A DNA stretch of 64,000 bases from JBMNKL01 sp050261495 (GCA_050261495.1 JBLNDI010000146.1:1-64000), one strand, 5' to 3'. Counted from the first letter of the stretch, positions 25,455 through 34,913 are shown. Notes: generated from the letters alone by a model not told the origin. A program made the numbers and translations.

Positions 25455-26588
25455 ATGAGGCGGAATCAGGTGAATAATTATAAATATATTAAATTGTGGG
25501 AGAATATTGGTCCCGAGCAGTGGAATGATTGGAGATGGCAGGTAAAGAACAGGATAACATCTGCTGAGCAGCTTGGTGAAATAATAGACATTAAGAATTC
25601 CGAAATCAAAGAAATAAAAAAATGCCTCGAACATTTCAGAATGGCAATAACTCCATATTATGCAATGCTCATTGATCCGTCCGATCCGTGCTGCCCGGTC
25701 AGGAAACAGGCAATTCCTTCAATCGAAGAACTAACCGTAAATGAATGTGATATGGATGATCCCTTATCCGAGGAGCGGGATTCCCCGGTAAAAGGGATTG
25801 TGCACAGGTACCCGGACAGGGTGCTGTTCTTAGTAACACGGAAATGCTCCATGTACTGCAGGCATTGCACCAGAAGAAGGGTCGTAGGGTGTGAGGATTA
25901 TTCAATCAGCAGCAGGGAAATTGATGTGGCCATAGAATATATAAGGCAAAATAAAAAAATACGCGACGTGCTGATATCCGGCGGAGATCCCTTTGTGATG
26001 TCCGATAATTGGCTTGAAAATATAATTCGGAAACTTCGGGAAATACCGCACGTAGAGGTTGTCAGGATTGGTACGCGTACACCTGTGGTCCTGCCGATGC
26101 GCATTACCGACGAGCTTTTGAAAATGCTTCGCAAATATCAACCGATATGGATAAATACCCATTTTAACCATCCAAGAGAAATTACTGCCGAATCATCACA
26201 AGCGTGTGAAAAAATAATCGACGCTGGTATCCCGCTAGGCAATCAAAGCGTATTGCTTCGCGGTGTAAATGATAATGCGGAAATATTGAAGGAGCTTTTT
26301 ACAAAACTCGTCAAGATAAGGGTCAGGCCTTATTATCTTTATCAGTGCGACATAGTGAAAGGAATAGGACATTTCAGGACTACTGTTTCTCAAGGCATTG
26401 AAATTATGAGTAGAGTAAGAGGCTATATCTCCGGTTATGCCGTGCCCACATTTGTAATAGATGCTCCTGGCGGAGGAGGGAAGGTTCCGGTAAACCCGGA
26501 ATATGTCGTAAGCATGGATGACAGGCAGGTGATTCTCAGGAATTACCTGGGCAATATATATAAGTATCCTAACCATGTAGATTATTAA
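25455..26588 (+). CDS. KamA-family radical SAM aminomutase
   Basis: Lysine 2,3-aminomutase-like enzyme of 377 residues. The radical SAM cluster cysteines are Cys131, Cys135 and Cys138. The PLP lysine is Lys343 in APGGGGKVPV. The two acidic residues that bind the lysine side chain in the clostridial enzyme appear to be kept as Asp299 (YQCDIV) and Asp336 (VIDAPG), which argues for lysine over glutamate. The C-terminal zinc-binding extension of the classical enzyme is missing. A GTG at 25470 with GAGGCGG upstream may be the real start. It follows an ATP-grasp ligase directly. Confidence 0.88.
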   Translation: MRRNQVNNYKYIKLWENIGPEQWNDWRWQVKNRITSAEQLGEIIDIKNSEIKEIKKCLEHFRMAITPYYAMLIDPSDPCCPVRKQAIPSIEELTVNECDMDDPLSEERDSPVKGIVHRYPDRVLFLVTRKCSMYCRHCTRRRVVGCEDYSISSREIDVAIEYIRQNKKIRDVLISGGDPFVMSDNWLENIIRKLREIPHVEVVRIGTRTPVVLPMRITDELLKMLRKYQPIWINTHFNHPREITAESSQACEKIIDAGIPLGNQSVLLRGVNDNAEILKELFTKLVKIRVRPYYLYQCDIVKGIGHFRTTVSQGIEIMSRVRGYISGYAVPTFVIDAPGGGGKVPVNPEYVVSMDDRQVILRNYLGNIYKYPNHVDY

Positions 26589-26712
26589 TGGTTTTAATAT
26601 AATAGCATTAAAGGATTTGTGATTTGAGGATTATAGATTTAGATTATAGATTACGTCACGGCTGTCTTATAAGAATATGGGTTTGTTATATTATTGTTTT
26701 ATATATGAAATT

Positions 26713-26780
26713 ATTTAAAGAGGGGATTTGGCATTTTTTAAATCCCAATTACGCGAAATATAAATTTCGCGTAATTGGGA
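26713..26780 (+). repeat. 17-base perfect hairpin with an alternative stem
   Basis: TCCCAATTACGCGAAAT (26743-26759) and its exact complement (26764-26780) form a 17-base stem with a four-base loop. An upstream GGGATTT (26713-26719) can instead pair with AAATCCC (26740-26746), competing for the left arm. A GGAGGAGG follows directly. There is no T-run. It lies in the 300-base gap after the aminomutase gene, which otherwise holds no convincing gene. Confidence 0.6.
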
Positions 26781-26887
26781 GGAGGTTCAGGATTGAAAAA
26801 ATGCGCTGATTAGTATATTATTTTAAATAGAAATTGTGATGATAATGATTAATTATACAAATGATATAAAACGCGAGGAATTTACAA

Positions 26888-27895
26888 ATGAAAACAATTA
26901 CGGATTTTGATATGCCACCCGTATTAAGCGATTATTTAAATTATATGCAAACTATTAAAGGAAAATCTCAAAACACCGTTAAGGTTTATTTTTATGATCT
27001 CAGGCTCTTCTTACGTTTTATGAAGGTTTATAGAAAAATTGCAGATAAAAATATTGATTTTGATAATATTGATATTACAGATATCGATATATCCTTCATA
27101 AAATCAATTACATTAAGCGATCTGTACGCATTTATGTCATTTGTAAGCAACAGCCGCGATAATTCTTCATTTGCCCGCGCCAGAAAAGTTGCTTCATTAA
27201 AATCCTTTTTCAAATACCTTACGCTTAAGGCAAAACTGCTTGATGCAAACCCGGCCCAGGAGCTTGAATCTCCAAAAATACTCAAGAGATTGCCTAGATA
27301 CCTAAATATCGACGAAAGCAAGCAGCTTTTGAATTCCGTTGATGGAACGTTTTCAGAACGGGATTATGCAATAATTACCATTTTTTTGAATTGTGGACTT
27401 CGATTATCGGAATTGGTCGGTATAAACCTTAATAATATAAAAGGAAACGTAATGACGGTTATCGGGAAAGGCGGAAAAGAGCGCAGCATCCCCCTCAACA
27501 GCGCCTGTATGAAGGCATTGGAGTCATATATGAAAGTCCGTCCAGTGGATGGGGTTAGAGACCGGAACGCGCTTTTCCTAAGCAAGCGCAAGCAGCGTAT
27601 CAGCAAGGAATTGGTCCAAAAAATTGTTAAAAAATATATCAAATCCGCGGGTCTTGATCCCGAACGGTATTCCACGCACAAGCTGCGCCATACTGCCGCC
27701 ACGCTGATGTATAAATACGGCAACGTGGATATAAGGTCCTTGCAGGAACTGCTTGGGCTTGTTAGTATTTCGACTACGCAGATTTACACGCACCTGGACG
27801 CAATACAGCTCAGGAATGCAGTCGAAAGCAACCCGCTTGCCGACTTCAGCAAAAAAGACAGCCAAGCGGAAAGGAACAATACCGGCGCATTATAG
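26888..27895 (+). CDS. tyrosine recombinase, XerC/XerD-like
   Basis: Site-specific recombinase of 335 residues with an N-terminal SAM-like core-binding domain (10-115) and a C-terminal catalytic domain. Catalytic residues seen are Arg172 (CGLRLSEL), Lys194 (IGKGGKER), His264 and Arg267 (HKLRH) and the nucleophile Tyr300 (TTQIYTH). The histidine that normally completes the set, in the LLGH motif, is Leu291 here. No phage or integron genes adjoin it, so it could be a chromosome dimer-resolution enzyme or a stand-alone recombinase. Confidence 0.92.
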   Translation: MKTITDFDMPPVLSDYLNYMQTIKGKSQNTVKVYFYDLRLFLRFMKVYRKIADKNIDFDNIDITDIDISFIKSITLSDLYAFMSFVSNSRDNSSFARARKVASLKSFFKYLTLKAKLLDANPAQELESPKILKRLPRYLNIDESKQLLNSVDGTFSERDYAIITIFLNCGLRLSELVGINLNNIKGNVMTVIGKGGKERSIPLNSACMKALESYMKVRPVDGVRDRNALFLSKRKQRISKELVQKIVKKYIKSAGLDPERYSTHKLRHTAATLMYKYGNVDIRSLQELLGLVSISTTQIYTHLDAIQLRNAVESNPLADFSKKDSQAERNNTGAL

Positions 27896-27975
27896 GTCTA
27901 AAAAAGGTACTGCAAAGATGCTATAATTGTAATATTATAAATTGTAATACTAATGTATTTATGAGGTCGTTATAG

Positions 27976-29100
27976 ATGAATTTACGGAAATTTTGCTTTA
28001 TATTAACGGTAATAGTCACAGTAGTGTTGTTTTTCTCGGGTATAGGCATTATTTATTACGTGAACGAAAACCTGTCAAACGTTGAAAGCGCCTACGCTTC
28101 ATTTGACAGTCCCCTGGGCAAAATACTCCAGCCTTTTGCGAAACGAAACGAACCTTTTAATGTTTTGCTGATTGGCGGCGACAAGGTTAACAAGAACTCA
28201 GATACCATGATGCTGGTAAATTTTAATCCCGAAACCATGGATATCAATATTATGTCAATCCCCCGGGATACAAAAGTAAAGATAGAAAAGATCAACAGGA
28301 AAATCAATTACGCGTTTCCCCACGGAGGCGTCGATCTCGCCGTTAAAACCGTTTCCGAGTTCCTGGACGTAAATATAAGTTACTATGTTTTTGTTGACAC
28401 TGCGGCATTCAGGAATATTATCGACCTCCTGGGAGGCGTGGAATATTATGTTCCTGTCGATATGGACTACGATGATCCTACCCAGAATCTTCACATACAT
28501 TTAAAAAAAGGCCGACAGATATTGAACGGGGCCAAGGCGGAGCAGTTTGTAAGATTCCGCAAGCCAAACAAGTGGAACAAGGAAATCAGGAAGTATTATG
28601 ACGGAAGCGATTTGAAAAGGACTGAGGCGCAGCAGGCCTTTATACGGGAATTAATGAAACAAAAACTGAACCTTAAATACTTTCCAAAGCTTACAAGCAT
28701 AATTAATGAAGTCTTTGACAACGTAGAGACCAACTTCAGCCTGAACGAGATTATAAAGCTTTCAGGATATATAAACAAGTTCAGCACAGACAAGGTCAAC
28801 TTCATACAAATGCCGGGAACGACATTAGACGTCTCTCCGTATTATTTCATTTGCGATGTTGAAAAAACAAAGCAGATTATAGCCGAGTATTTTGTTTCAG
28901 GCAGCCTGGCCGTGACCGGCAGCAATATTAGTAATTCAAATAAAGGAAAAGAAAGCAAAACCAGCAAAACGTCCGGTACGAAATCATCTTCGAACGGGAA
29001 GGCAAACGCTGGAAAAGGCGCCGGTACTAACGGCACGGCGCCCAAGGTCAATCCTTCGAATACGGAAACGTCTATAAAAGGTTCGGGCAATGATCCATAA
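27976..29100 (+). CDS. LytR-CpsA-Psr (LCP) family protein
   Basis: Membrane-anchored phosphotransferase-like protein of 374 residues that attaches glycopolymers to peptidoglycan. An N-terminal transmembrane helix spans about residues 7-29. The LCP domain follows, with FNVLLIGGDK, NSDTMMLVNF, MSIPRDTKV and YYVPVDMDYDDP. Conserved arginines occur in SIPRDTKV and QFVRFRKPN. The last 65 residues are a Ser-, Gly-, Lys- and Thr-rich tail without recognised domain. It stands alone, convergent with the aminopeptidase gene. Confidence 0.93.
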   Translation: MNLRKFCFILTVIVTVVLFFSGIGIIYYVNENLSNVESAYASFDSPLGKILQPFAKRNEPFNVLLIGGDKVNKNSDTMMLVNFNPETMDINIMSIPRDTKVKIEKINRKINYAFPHGGVDLAVKTVSEFLDVNISYYVFVDTAAFRNIIDLLGGVEYYVPVDMDYDDPTQNLHIHLKKGRQILNGAKAEQFVRFRKPNKWNKEIRKYYDGSDLKRTEAQQAFIRELMKQKLNLKYFPKLTSIINEVFDNVETNFSLNEIIKLSGYINKFSTDKVNFIQMPGTTLDVSPYYFICDVEKTKQIIAEYFVSGSLAVTGSNISNSNKGKESKTSKTSGTKSSSNGKANAGKGAGTNGTAPKVNPSNTETSIKGSGNDP

Positions 29101-29120
29101 AATATCCGCCTTATTTCTAT

Positions 29121-30557
29121 TTATGCCTTATGCCCGTAAAACACCTTGTATGCGTTATATAAGGTGAATATGTCTATCTTGCTTGTGATTTCAAACGGAG
29201 AATGCATCGACAAAACAGCGACTCCGCAGTCAATTACATCGATTCCAAGGTTTGCAGCGTATTGGGCTATCGTCCCTCCCCCGCCTTCGTCAACCTTGCC
29301 TAGCTCGCCTGTCTGCCATATTATATTGTTGTCATTGAAAAGCTTGCGGATCTCCCCTACGAATTCAGCGCCGGCGTCGCTCGAATCATACTTTCCCCTG
29401 GAACCGGTGTACTTCTGCAGCACGATGCCTCGTCCAAGGTATGTAGCGTTCCTTTTCTCGTAAACGCTTTCATAGTTGGGATCAACTGCCGCGTTTACAT
29501 CAGCGGAGAGCATTTTGGACCTTTCCAGGCAGTTTCGAAGCTTTAAATCGCTGTAAGCAGGATCTGTCAAGGCTATAAGTTTAGCTAAGAAATTCTGCAG
29601 GAAGCTGGCCTTTGCCCCGGTATTCCCGGCGCTTCCGATTTCCTCCTTGTCGGTAAACAGGCATATGGACGTTCTTTCCGGGATGCCGATGTCAATGATT
29701 GATTTAAGAGACGGGTACGCGCATACCCTGTCATCCTGTCCGTATCCGCCGACCATGCTCCTGTCCAGGCCGATATCCCTTGCCCTGTGTGCAGGAACGA
29801 TTTCAATCTCCGCGGACTGGAAGTCTTCTTCCACTATTCCATACCTTTTATATAGTATGTCCAGTATTTTAAGCTTTACCTTTTCCTTGACCTTCTCGTC
29901 ATTGTAAGGCATGGAGCCGAGCAACAGGTTCAAACCCTCGCCGGTGACGGCTTCGCTCATTTTTTTCTGCATTTGCTCCCTTGCAAGGTGCGGCAGCAAA
30001 TCTGTTATGACAAAAACGGGATCGTCATCTTCCTCGCCTATCCTGATTTCCACCTGCGCCCCATCCCCTTTTAACACAAGGCCGTGTATGGCAAGCGGTA
30101 TCGTCAGCCACTGGTACTTCTTCAGTCCGCCGTAATAATGGGTTTTGAACATTGCCAGTTCGGTATCTTCATACAGGGGATTCGGTTTTAAGTCTATCCT
30201 GGGTGCATCGACATGCGAGCCAATGATATTAACACCGTTTTCAAGCGGCGATTTCCCGATTACTGCCAGGACGGCGGCTTTTTTCCGGTTGATATAATAA
30301 ACCCTTGAGCCGGGCTTTAGCGCTGGATTTTTGCCGGCAAGCCCGTCGATGTTGACGAAACCTGCTTCAACAGCCATCTTCTCAGCATTTGCAATGAATT
30401 CCCTTTCCGTTTTCGAGTTGTTCAGGAATTCCTTGTACCCTTCGCAGAAATCATAGCATTTTTTTATGTCTTCCTCGGTTGCCTTTTCCCATGCGTTTTT
30501 TTGTTTGTAGAATAATTTCTCCTGTAGTTTCTGGCCTTCTGTTTTCGTTTCACTCAT
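29121..30557 (-). CDS. M18 family aminopeptidase
   Basis: Cytosolic zinc aminopeptidase of 478 residues, family M18 (aminopeptidase I). Metal-ligand segments include IIGSHVDAPRIDLKPNPL near residue 97, TDKEEIGSAGNTGA near 300 and a final SMHSPFEITSK near 455. The start MSETK at 30557 is preferred because GGAGG lies nine bases before it; the ATG at 30566 would abut that site. A promoter is visible at 30638-30667. The family trims hydrophobic or acidic N-terminal residues, depending on member. Confidence 0.94.
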   Translation of the reverse strand: MSETKTEGQKLQEKLFYKQKNAWEKATEEDIKKCYDFCEGYKEFLNNSKTEREFIANAEKMAVEAGFVNIDGLAGKNPALKPGSRVYYINRKKAAVLAVIGKSPLENGVNIIGSHVDAPRIDLKPNPLYEDTELAMFKTHYYGGLKKYQWLTIPLAIHGLVLKGDGAQVEIRIGEEDDDPVFVITDLLPHLAREQMQKKMSEAVTGEGLNLLLGSMPYNDEKVKEKVKLKILDILYKRYGIVEEDFQSAEIEIVPAHRARDIGLDRSMVGGYGQDDRVCAYPSLKSIIDIGIPERTSICLFTDKEEIGSAGNTGAKASFLQNFLAKLIALTDPAYSDLKLRNCLERSKMLSADVNAAVDPNYESVYEKRNATYLGRGIVLQKYTGSRGKYDSSDAGAEFVGEIRKLFNDNNIIWQTGELGKVDEGGGGTIAQYAANLGIDVIDCGVAVLSMHSPFEITSKIDIFTLYNAYKVFYGHKA

Positions 30558-30637
30558 AGTTTTCATCCTCCATCCATGGTCTGATAATTAAATCTATTTA
30601 CCTGTAATTACCATCGAATTAATTCGCGGACTTTTTT

Positions 30638-30667
30638 ATTATATACCATTTTGCATTTTTTTAACAA
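30638..30667 (-). promoter_or_regulatory. promoter of the M18 aminopeptidase
   Basis: Minus-strand TTGTTA (30667-30662) and TATAAT (30643-30638) with an 18-base spacer, about 80 bases before the start codon. Confidence 0.6.
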
Positions 30668-30707
30668 CAGATTATGCGCTATGCCCGTCAATATTTGATT
30701 CACTGGA

Positions 30708-30736
30708 TTGATTTACGCCAATGACAGTGTTAATAT
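30708..30736 (+). promoter_or_regulatory. possible promoter of the PHP phosphatase
   Basis: TTGATT (30708-30713) and TAATAT (30731-30736) with 17 bases between, ending 23 bases before the ATG at 30760. It is divergent from the aminopeptidase promoter. Confidence 0.4.
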
Positions 30737-30759
30737 TATACTGTTCAGGAGGTACATCT

Positions 30760-31554
30760 ATGTTTGATTGCCACGTACACACAACTTTTTCTGCGGACAG
30801 CTCAATTAATGCCTCATGCGCTTGCGAAACTGCCATAGAATCAGGTCTTGACGGCATTGCATTCACCGACCACCTGGATTTTGACTACCCGGGCGAAACA
30901 ATTCTTATCGACTTTGAACGCTATTTTTCCGAAATATCTTTCGTTCAGGCCGAATATGAAAAACGCCTGAAGGTTCTGAAAGCCATTGAAGTCGGTATAC
31001 AGCCGCATGTATTGGAGGAATCCCTTGGCATTGTCAGCAGTTATGATTTTGACTACGTACTCGCGTCCGTTCATATTATCGGTGGCATTGACCCGTACAG
31101 GAACCGGGAATATTACACGATTATGGATAAAATCGAGGCATACGGCCGTTACCTGCAGGAAATCCTCTTCATGGTCAGGAATTTCAAGTCTTTTGATATG
31201 GTTGGGCATTTTGACTATATAATCCGTTACGCAAGTTATGTTGACAGGACGTTAAGATATGATGACCATTGCGAAATACTTGATCAAATAATGAAAGAGC
31301 TTATCCGGCAAGGACGCGGATTTGAACTGAATACGGGAACATACAGGAAATCCCCCGCCGACGCGGAGTATGATATTAATATATTGAAGCGTTACAGGCA
31401 ATTGGGCGGCGAACTTATCTGCCTGGGATCCGATGCGCACCGACTGGGAAATATCGCCGCGAGGTTCGGGTATTATGCAGGCATGATCCGGGACGCGGGT
31501 TTTAAATATATGGTACATTTTGAAGGACGAAAACCGGTTTTCGACAAGCTGTAG
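30760..31554 (+). CDS. PHP-domain phosphatase, histidinol-phosphatase type
   Basis: Metal-dependent phosphoesterase of 264 residues. PHP motifs are FDCHVHTTFSADS at the start, AFTDHLDF near 40, and VGHFDYIIRY, ELNTGTYRKS and CLGSDAHRLG later. Family members include HisK histidinol-phosphatase. No other histidine gene is present, so the substrate is uncertain. ATG 30760 has AGGAGG upstream, which is why the in-frame extension to 30721 was dropped. It converges with mnmA. Confidence 0.88.
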   Translation: MFDCHVHTTFSADSSINASCACETAIESGLDGIAFTDHLDFDYPGETILIDFERYFSEISFVQAEYEKRLKVLKAIEVGIQPHVLEESLGIVSSYDFDYVLASVHIIGGIDPYRNREYYTIMDKIEAYGRYLQEILFMVRNFKSFDMVGHFDYIIRYASYVDRTLRYDDHCEILDQIMKELIRQGRGFELNTGTYRKSPADAEYDINILKRYRQLGGELICLGSDAHRLGNIAARFGYYAGMIRDAGFKYMVHFEGRKPVFDKL

Positions 31555-31609
31555 CAAGTTGAGGCTTTGAACTTCGTGCTTTGGACTTTGTGTTTCGAGT
31601 TTCGCGCAG

Positions 31610-32689
31610 TCAATCGATGACGCCGCCGCCGACGACTGTATCGCCATCGTAAAAAACCACTGCCTGGCCAGGTGTTACAGCACGCTGAGGATTGTCAAAA
31701 ATAACGCTTACCCTGCCATCGTTCAGCGGGCGTATCAATGCGGGCGCCTCTTTTGCCGAATATCTGATTTTTGCCGTCACGCGCATTTCATCCCTTAATT
31801 CAGGTATTGATATGAAATTAAGGTCGGATGCCGTTAAATTCGTGGAAAACAGGTCGCATTCATCTCCAAGCACCACGGTGTTTTCCTCCGGGTTTATGGC
31901 TACGACATATGTCCGCTTGCCCAACGATATGCCCAGTCCCTTTCTCTGGCCTACCGTGTAATGGATAATGCCTTTGTGCATGCCCAGCATATTCCCGCCC
32001 CGGTCAACAAAATATCCCGGTTTGATCTCAACATCCGTGTTTTCATTTATATAGCGGCCATAATCATTGTCCTCGACAAAACATATCTCCTGGCTGTCGG
32101 GTTTATGCGCCACCGGAAGCCCAAGTTCGCGTGCGATTTCCCTTACCTTGTCCTTGGTAAGGTCACCGATTGGGAAAAGCGTCCTTGAGAGCTGCTTCTG
32201 GGTCATGGTGTAAAGGACGTAAGTCTGGTCTTTTGCATCTGAGGCCGATTTTTTCAACAAGTATCTGCCGGTATTTTCATCGTAAACAATGCGGGCATAA
32301 TGGCCTGTCGCGATATAATCCATCCCCATCGACAAAGCTTTTCTCAGAAGCGTGTCAAACTTGACAAAACGGTTGCATGCAATACAAGGATTTGGCGTTC
32401 TTCCTTTCAGGTATTCATTTTTGAAATAATCTATAACCTTTTCCTGGAACACACCCTTGAAATTCAATACATAATAGCGGATACCAAGCTTGTTCGCCAC
32501 TTTTCCGGCATCATAAACCGCAGACAAGGAACAGCAGCCACCCTCGGCAAGCTTCCTTTCTTCATCCATGTCCGGCCATATTTGCATGGTGACGCCTGTG
32601 ACGTTATAACCCTGTTCCAGTAAAACCGCGGCGGCGACGGAGCTATCCACCCCTCCGCTCATTCCAAGCATTACATTTCCTTTTGACAT
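31610..32689 (-). CDS. mnmA: tRNA-specific 2-thiouridylase MnmA
   Basis: Makes s2U34 in tRNAs for Lys, Glu and Gln. The 359-residue protein has the PP-loop [13 protein letters not shown] at its N-terminus. The catalytic cysteines are in [12 protein letters not shown] (near 104) and [13 protein letters not shown] (near 203). It starts seven bases after the iscU stop and is the last gene of iscR-iscS-iscU-mnmA. The arrangement couples cysteine desulfurase to tRNA thiolation. Confidence 0.97.
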   Translation of the reverse strand: MSKGNVMLGMSGGVDSSVAAAVLLEQGYNVTGVTMQIWPDMDEERKLAEGGCCSLSAVYDAGKVANKLGIRYYVLNFKGVFQEKVIDYFKNEYLKGRTPNPCIACNRFVKFDTLLRKALSMGMDYIATGHYARIVYDENTGRYLLKKSASDAKDQTYVLYTMTQKQLSRTLFPIGDLTKDKVREIARELGLPVAHKPDSQEICFVEDNDYGRYINENTDVEIKPGYFVDRGGNMLGMHKGIIHYTVGQRKGLGISLGKRTYVVAINPEENTVVLGDECDLFSTNLTASDLNFISIPELRDEMRVTAKIRYSAKEAPALIRPLNDGRVSVIFDNPQRAVTPGQAVVFYDGDTVVGGGVID

Positions 32690-32696
32690 AGTTCAC

Positions 32697-33143
32697 CTAT
32701 TCCTGGCTGTCATCATGAAGGTGTATTTCATCGCATTTCATGCAACACCCTTCACAACTGTCAACATCTTCAATTATTCCTTTTTTGCGCTGGTAATCCT
32801 GTATTGCCATCCTGATCGCTTCCTCGGCAAGGTTTGAGCAATGCATCTTGATCGGCGGAAGCCCGTCCAGAGCTTCTGCAACGGCTTTATTGGTGATTTT
32901 CAACGCCTCCTGAACCGTTTTCCCTTTTACCAGCTCGGTTGCCATACTGCTTGTCGCTACTGCCGCGCCGCAGCCGAAAGTCTTGAATTTTGCGTCGACT
33001 ATTATATCGTTTTCGATTTTTAAGTACATTTTCATTATATCCCCGCATTTAGGATTTCCGACCTGCCCGACGCCGTCGGCGTCAGCGATCTCTCCTACAT
33101 TCCTGGGATTTGTAAAATGATCCATTACTTTTTCGCTGTACAT
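32697..33143 (-). CDS. iscU: Fe-S cluster scaffold IscU-like, with Cys-rich tail
   Basis: Scaffold for Fe-S cluster assembly, 148 residues. The three cluster cysteines are Cys33 (GNPKCGD), Cys58 (TFGCGAA) and Cys102 (MHCSNLA). Beyond the normal domain the protein ends in CEGCCMKCDEIHLH, a CxxCCxxC cluster with two histidines, which is unusual and could bind a metal. The ATG at 33143 is preceded by GAAGGAT. It lies between iscS and mnmA. Confidence 0.94.
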   Translation of the reverse strand: MYSEKVMDHFTNPRNVGEIADADGVGQVGNPKCGDIMKMYLKIENDIIVDAKFKTFGCGAAVATSSMATELVKGKTVQEALKITNKAVAEALDGLPPIKMHCSNLAEEAIRMAIQDYQRKKGIIEDVDSCEGCCMKCDEIHLHDDSQE

Positions 33144-33191
33144 TTCCAATCCTTCTTTCATTCTTTCATCGGGCTTAAGTCCACCCGGTAT

Positions 33192-34391
33192 TTATACCTG
33201 GAGCTGCTGTCCCTGCTTCCTGCAATACGCTTCATAAAGCGGCGACATATCCCTTAAGCGCTGAACAATCGGGGGAAGCACACTCATCAGGTAATCTACA
33301 TCTTCATCTGAGTTTTCCTCGCCGAATGTGATTCTCAGTGAGCCATGGGCTAACTCATGGGGCAGCCCTATCGCAAGCAATACATGCGACGGGTCAAGGG
33401 AGCCCGATGTGCAGGCCGATCCACTTGACGCCGCGATACCTTTCATGTCGAGCATCAACAAGAGCGATTCTCCTTCTATGAATTCGAAAGTAAAGTTGAC
33501 ATTTCCGGGCAGCCTTTTTTCCCTATGCCCGTTTAGCCTTACAAACGGGACTTTCTCCTCTATTTCTTTTATAGTCCTGTCCCTCAGTGCAATTAGTTTT
33601 TTATTATATTGATCTATATTAGCCGCAGCTATTTCCAGCGCTTTTGCCATTCCGACAATGCCCGCCACGTTTTCTGTGCTTGCCCTCCTGCCCCTTTCCT
33701 GGGCTCCGCCGTGAATAAAACTCGTAATCTTGACGCCTTTGTTGACATAAAGCGCTCCGACCCCTTTCGGACCGTAAAACTTGTGCGCCGACATTGAAAG
33801 CAGGTCAATATTCATTTCCGAAACGTTAATATTTACGTTTCCCATTGCCTGCACCGCGTCCGTATGGAAATACACGCCTTTTTCCCTTGTGACCCTGCCA
33901 ATCTCGGCAATTGGCTGTATTGTTCCGATTTCGTTGTTGGCAAACATAATGGTGACAAGGATCGTATCAGGTCTGATAGCGGCTCGTACCTGTTCGGCGG
34001 TTACCAGTCCGTTACCGTCCACCGGAAGGTAAGTTACTTCGAAACCGTCGTTTTCAAGGTACTGGCACGCGTGAAGCACAGCATGATGTTCGATGGCGGT
34101 GGTAATTATATGTTTGCCTTTTTGCCTGTTGGCATAGGCTACTCCCTTTATCGCCCAGTTGTCAGCTTCCGTGCCGGAACCCGTAAAGAATATCTCCTTG
34201 GGCTGGGCGCCGATTATGCCTGCTATGGTCTCCCTGGCTTCCTCTATCGCCATTTTGCTTTCCCTGCCGATGGAATATATCGATGAAGGGTTTCCGAATT
34301 TTTGGCTAAAATACGGCAGCATTGCTTCAAATACTTCTTTTCTTACTGGCGTGGTTGCTGCATGATCAAAATAAATGATTTTATCGCCCAT
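33192..34391 (-). CDS. iscS: cysteine desulfurase IscS/NifS
   Basis: PLP enzyme of 399 residues that takes sulfur from cysteine for Fe-S assembly and thiolation. The N-terminus IYFDHAATTPVRKEV, the PLP lysine in SMSAHKFYGPKG near residue 204 and the sulfur-accepting cysteine loop SSGSACTSGSLDPSH near 328 are intact. It follows iscR and precedes iscU, so it likely serves both cluster assembly and MnmA. Confidence 0.96.
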   Translation of the reverse strand: MGDKIIYFDHAATTPVRKEVFEAMLPYFSQKFGNPSSIYSIGRESKMAIEEARETIAGIIGAQPKEIFFTGSGTEADNWAIKGVAYANRQKGKHIITTAIEHHAVLHACQYLENDGFEVTYLPVDGNGLVTAEQVRAAIRPDTILVTIMFANNEIGTIQPIAEIGRVTREKGVYFHTDAVQAMGNVNINVSEMNIDLLSMSAHKFYGPKGVGALYVNKGVKITSFIHGGAQERGRRASTENVAGIVGMAKALEIAAANIDQYNKKLIALRDRTIKEIEEKVPFVRLNGHREKRLPGNVNFTFEFIEGESLLLMLDMKGIAASSGSACTSGSLDPSHVLLAIGLPHELAHGSLRITFGEENSDEDVDYLMSVLPPIVQRLRDMSPLYEAYCRKQGQQLQV

Positions 34392-34458
34392 AAATTTATG
34401 CTCCTTTGTATAAATTTAAATTGATAAAATTCCCGTGTCCGATAATCATTTCACTTTA

Positions 34459-34899
34459 TTATTGTTTTCTAAACTCCATGTTTCTATTGTAGTCTTCCAC
34501 AAGCTCCTTCAGCGTAATATTGTCTATAACATTATTAATGCCATCCCTGATCTTTTCCCATACGCTCCTGGATACGCACAAGTCCTGGTTTCCGCAGTGA
34601 CGCGTTTTACGATTTTCCATGACGCAATCAGTCGGGGCCAATGAACCCTCAAGCGCCCTTAACACATCTCCTACGGTTATGTTCTCCGGGGCATGCGCCA
34701 GGGAATATCCACCCTGTGAGCCTCTTACGCTTTTTATAATCTTGGCTTTTTTCAATGCGGCAAAAAGCTGCTCAAGGTAATTTTCGGATATTCCTTGTCT
34801 TTCTGCTATGCTTTTCAATGCGACATTTCCTTCCCCGCAGTTAGCTGCAAGGTCAATAATGGCTTTCAGGCCATACCTGCCCCTTGTTGAAAGCTTCAT
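34459..34899 (-). CDS. iscR: Rrf2-family regulator, IscR-like
   Basis: Repressor of 146 residues heading the isc operon. The winged helix covers MKLSTRGRYGLKAIIDLA, SIAERQGISENYLEQLF and VRGSQGGYSLA. Three cysteines, Cys92, Cys102 and Cys108, can hold a [2Fe-2S] cluster; the first spacing (nine residues between) is longer than in Escherichia coli IscR. A 24-base dyad at the promoter fits an IscR-type site, suggesting cluster-dependent autoregulation. Confidence 0.92.
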   Translation of the reverse strand: MKLSTRGRYGLKAIIDLAANCGEGNVALKSIAERQGISENYLEQLFAALKKAKIIKSVRGSQGGYSLAHAPENITVGDVLRALEGSLAPTDCVMENRKTRHCGNQDLCVSRSVWEKIRDGINNVIDNITLKELVEDYNRNMEFRKQ

Positions 34900-34913
34900 G
34901 AACCTGCCTCCGA

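Noticed and set aside
26624..26809. A 61-codon frame after the aminomutase gene
   Set aside because: It spans the 17-base perfect hairpin and has no ribosome binding site, so it is better explained by structure than by coding.
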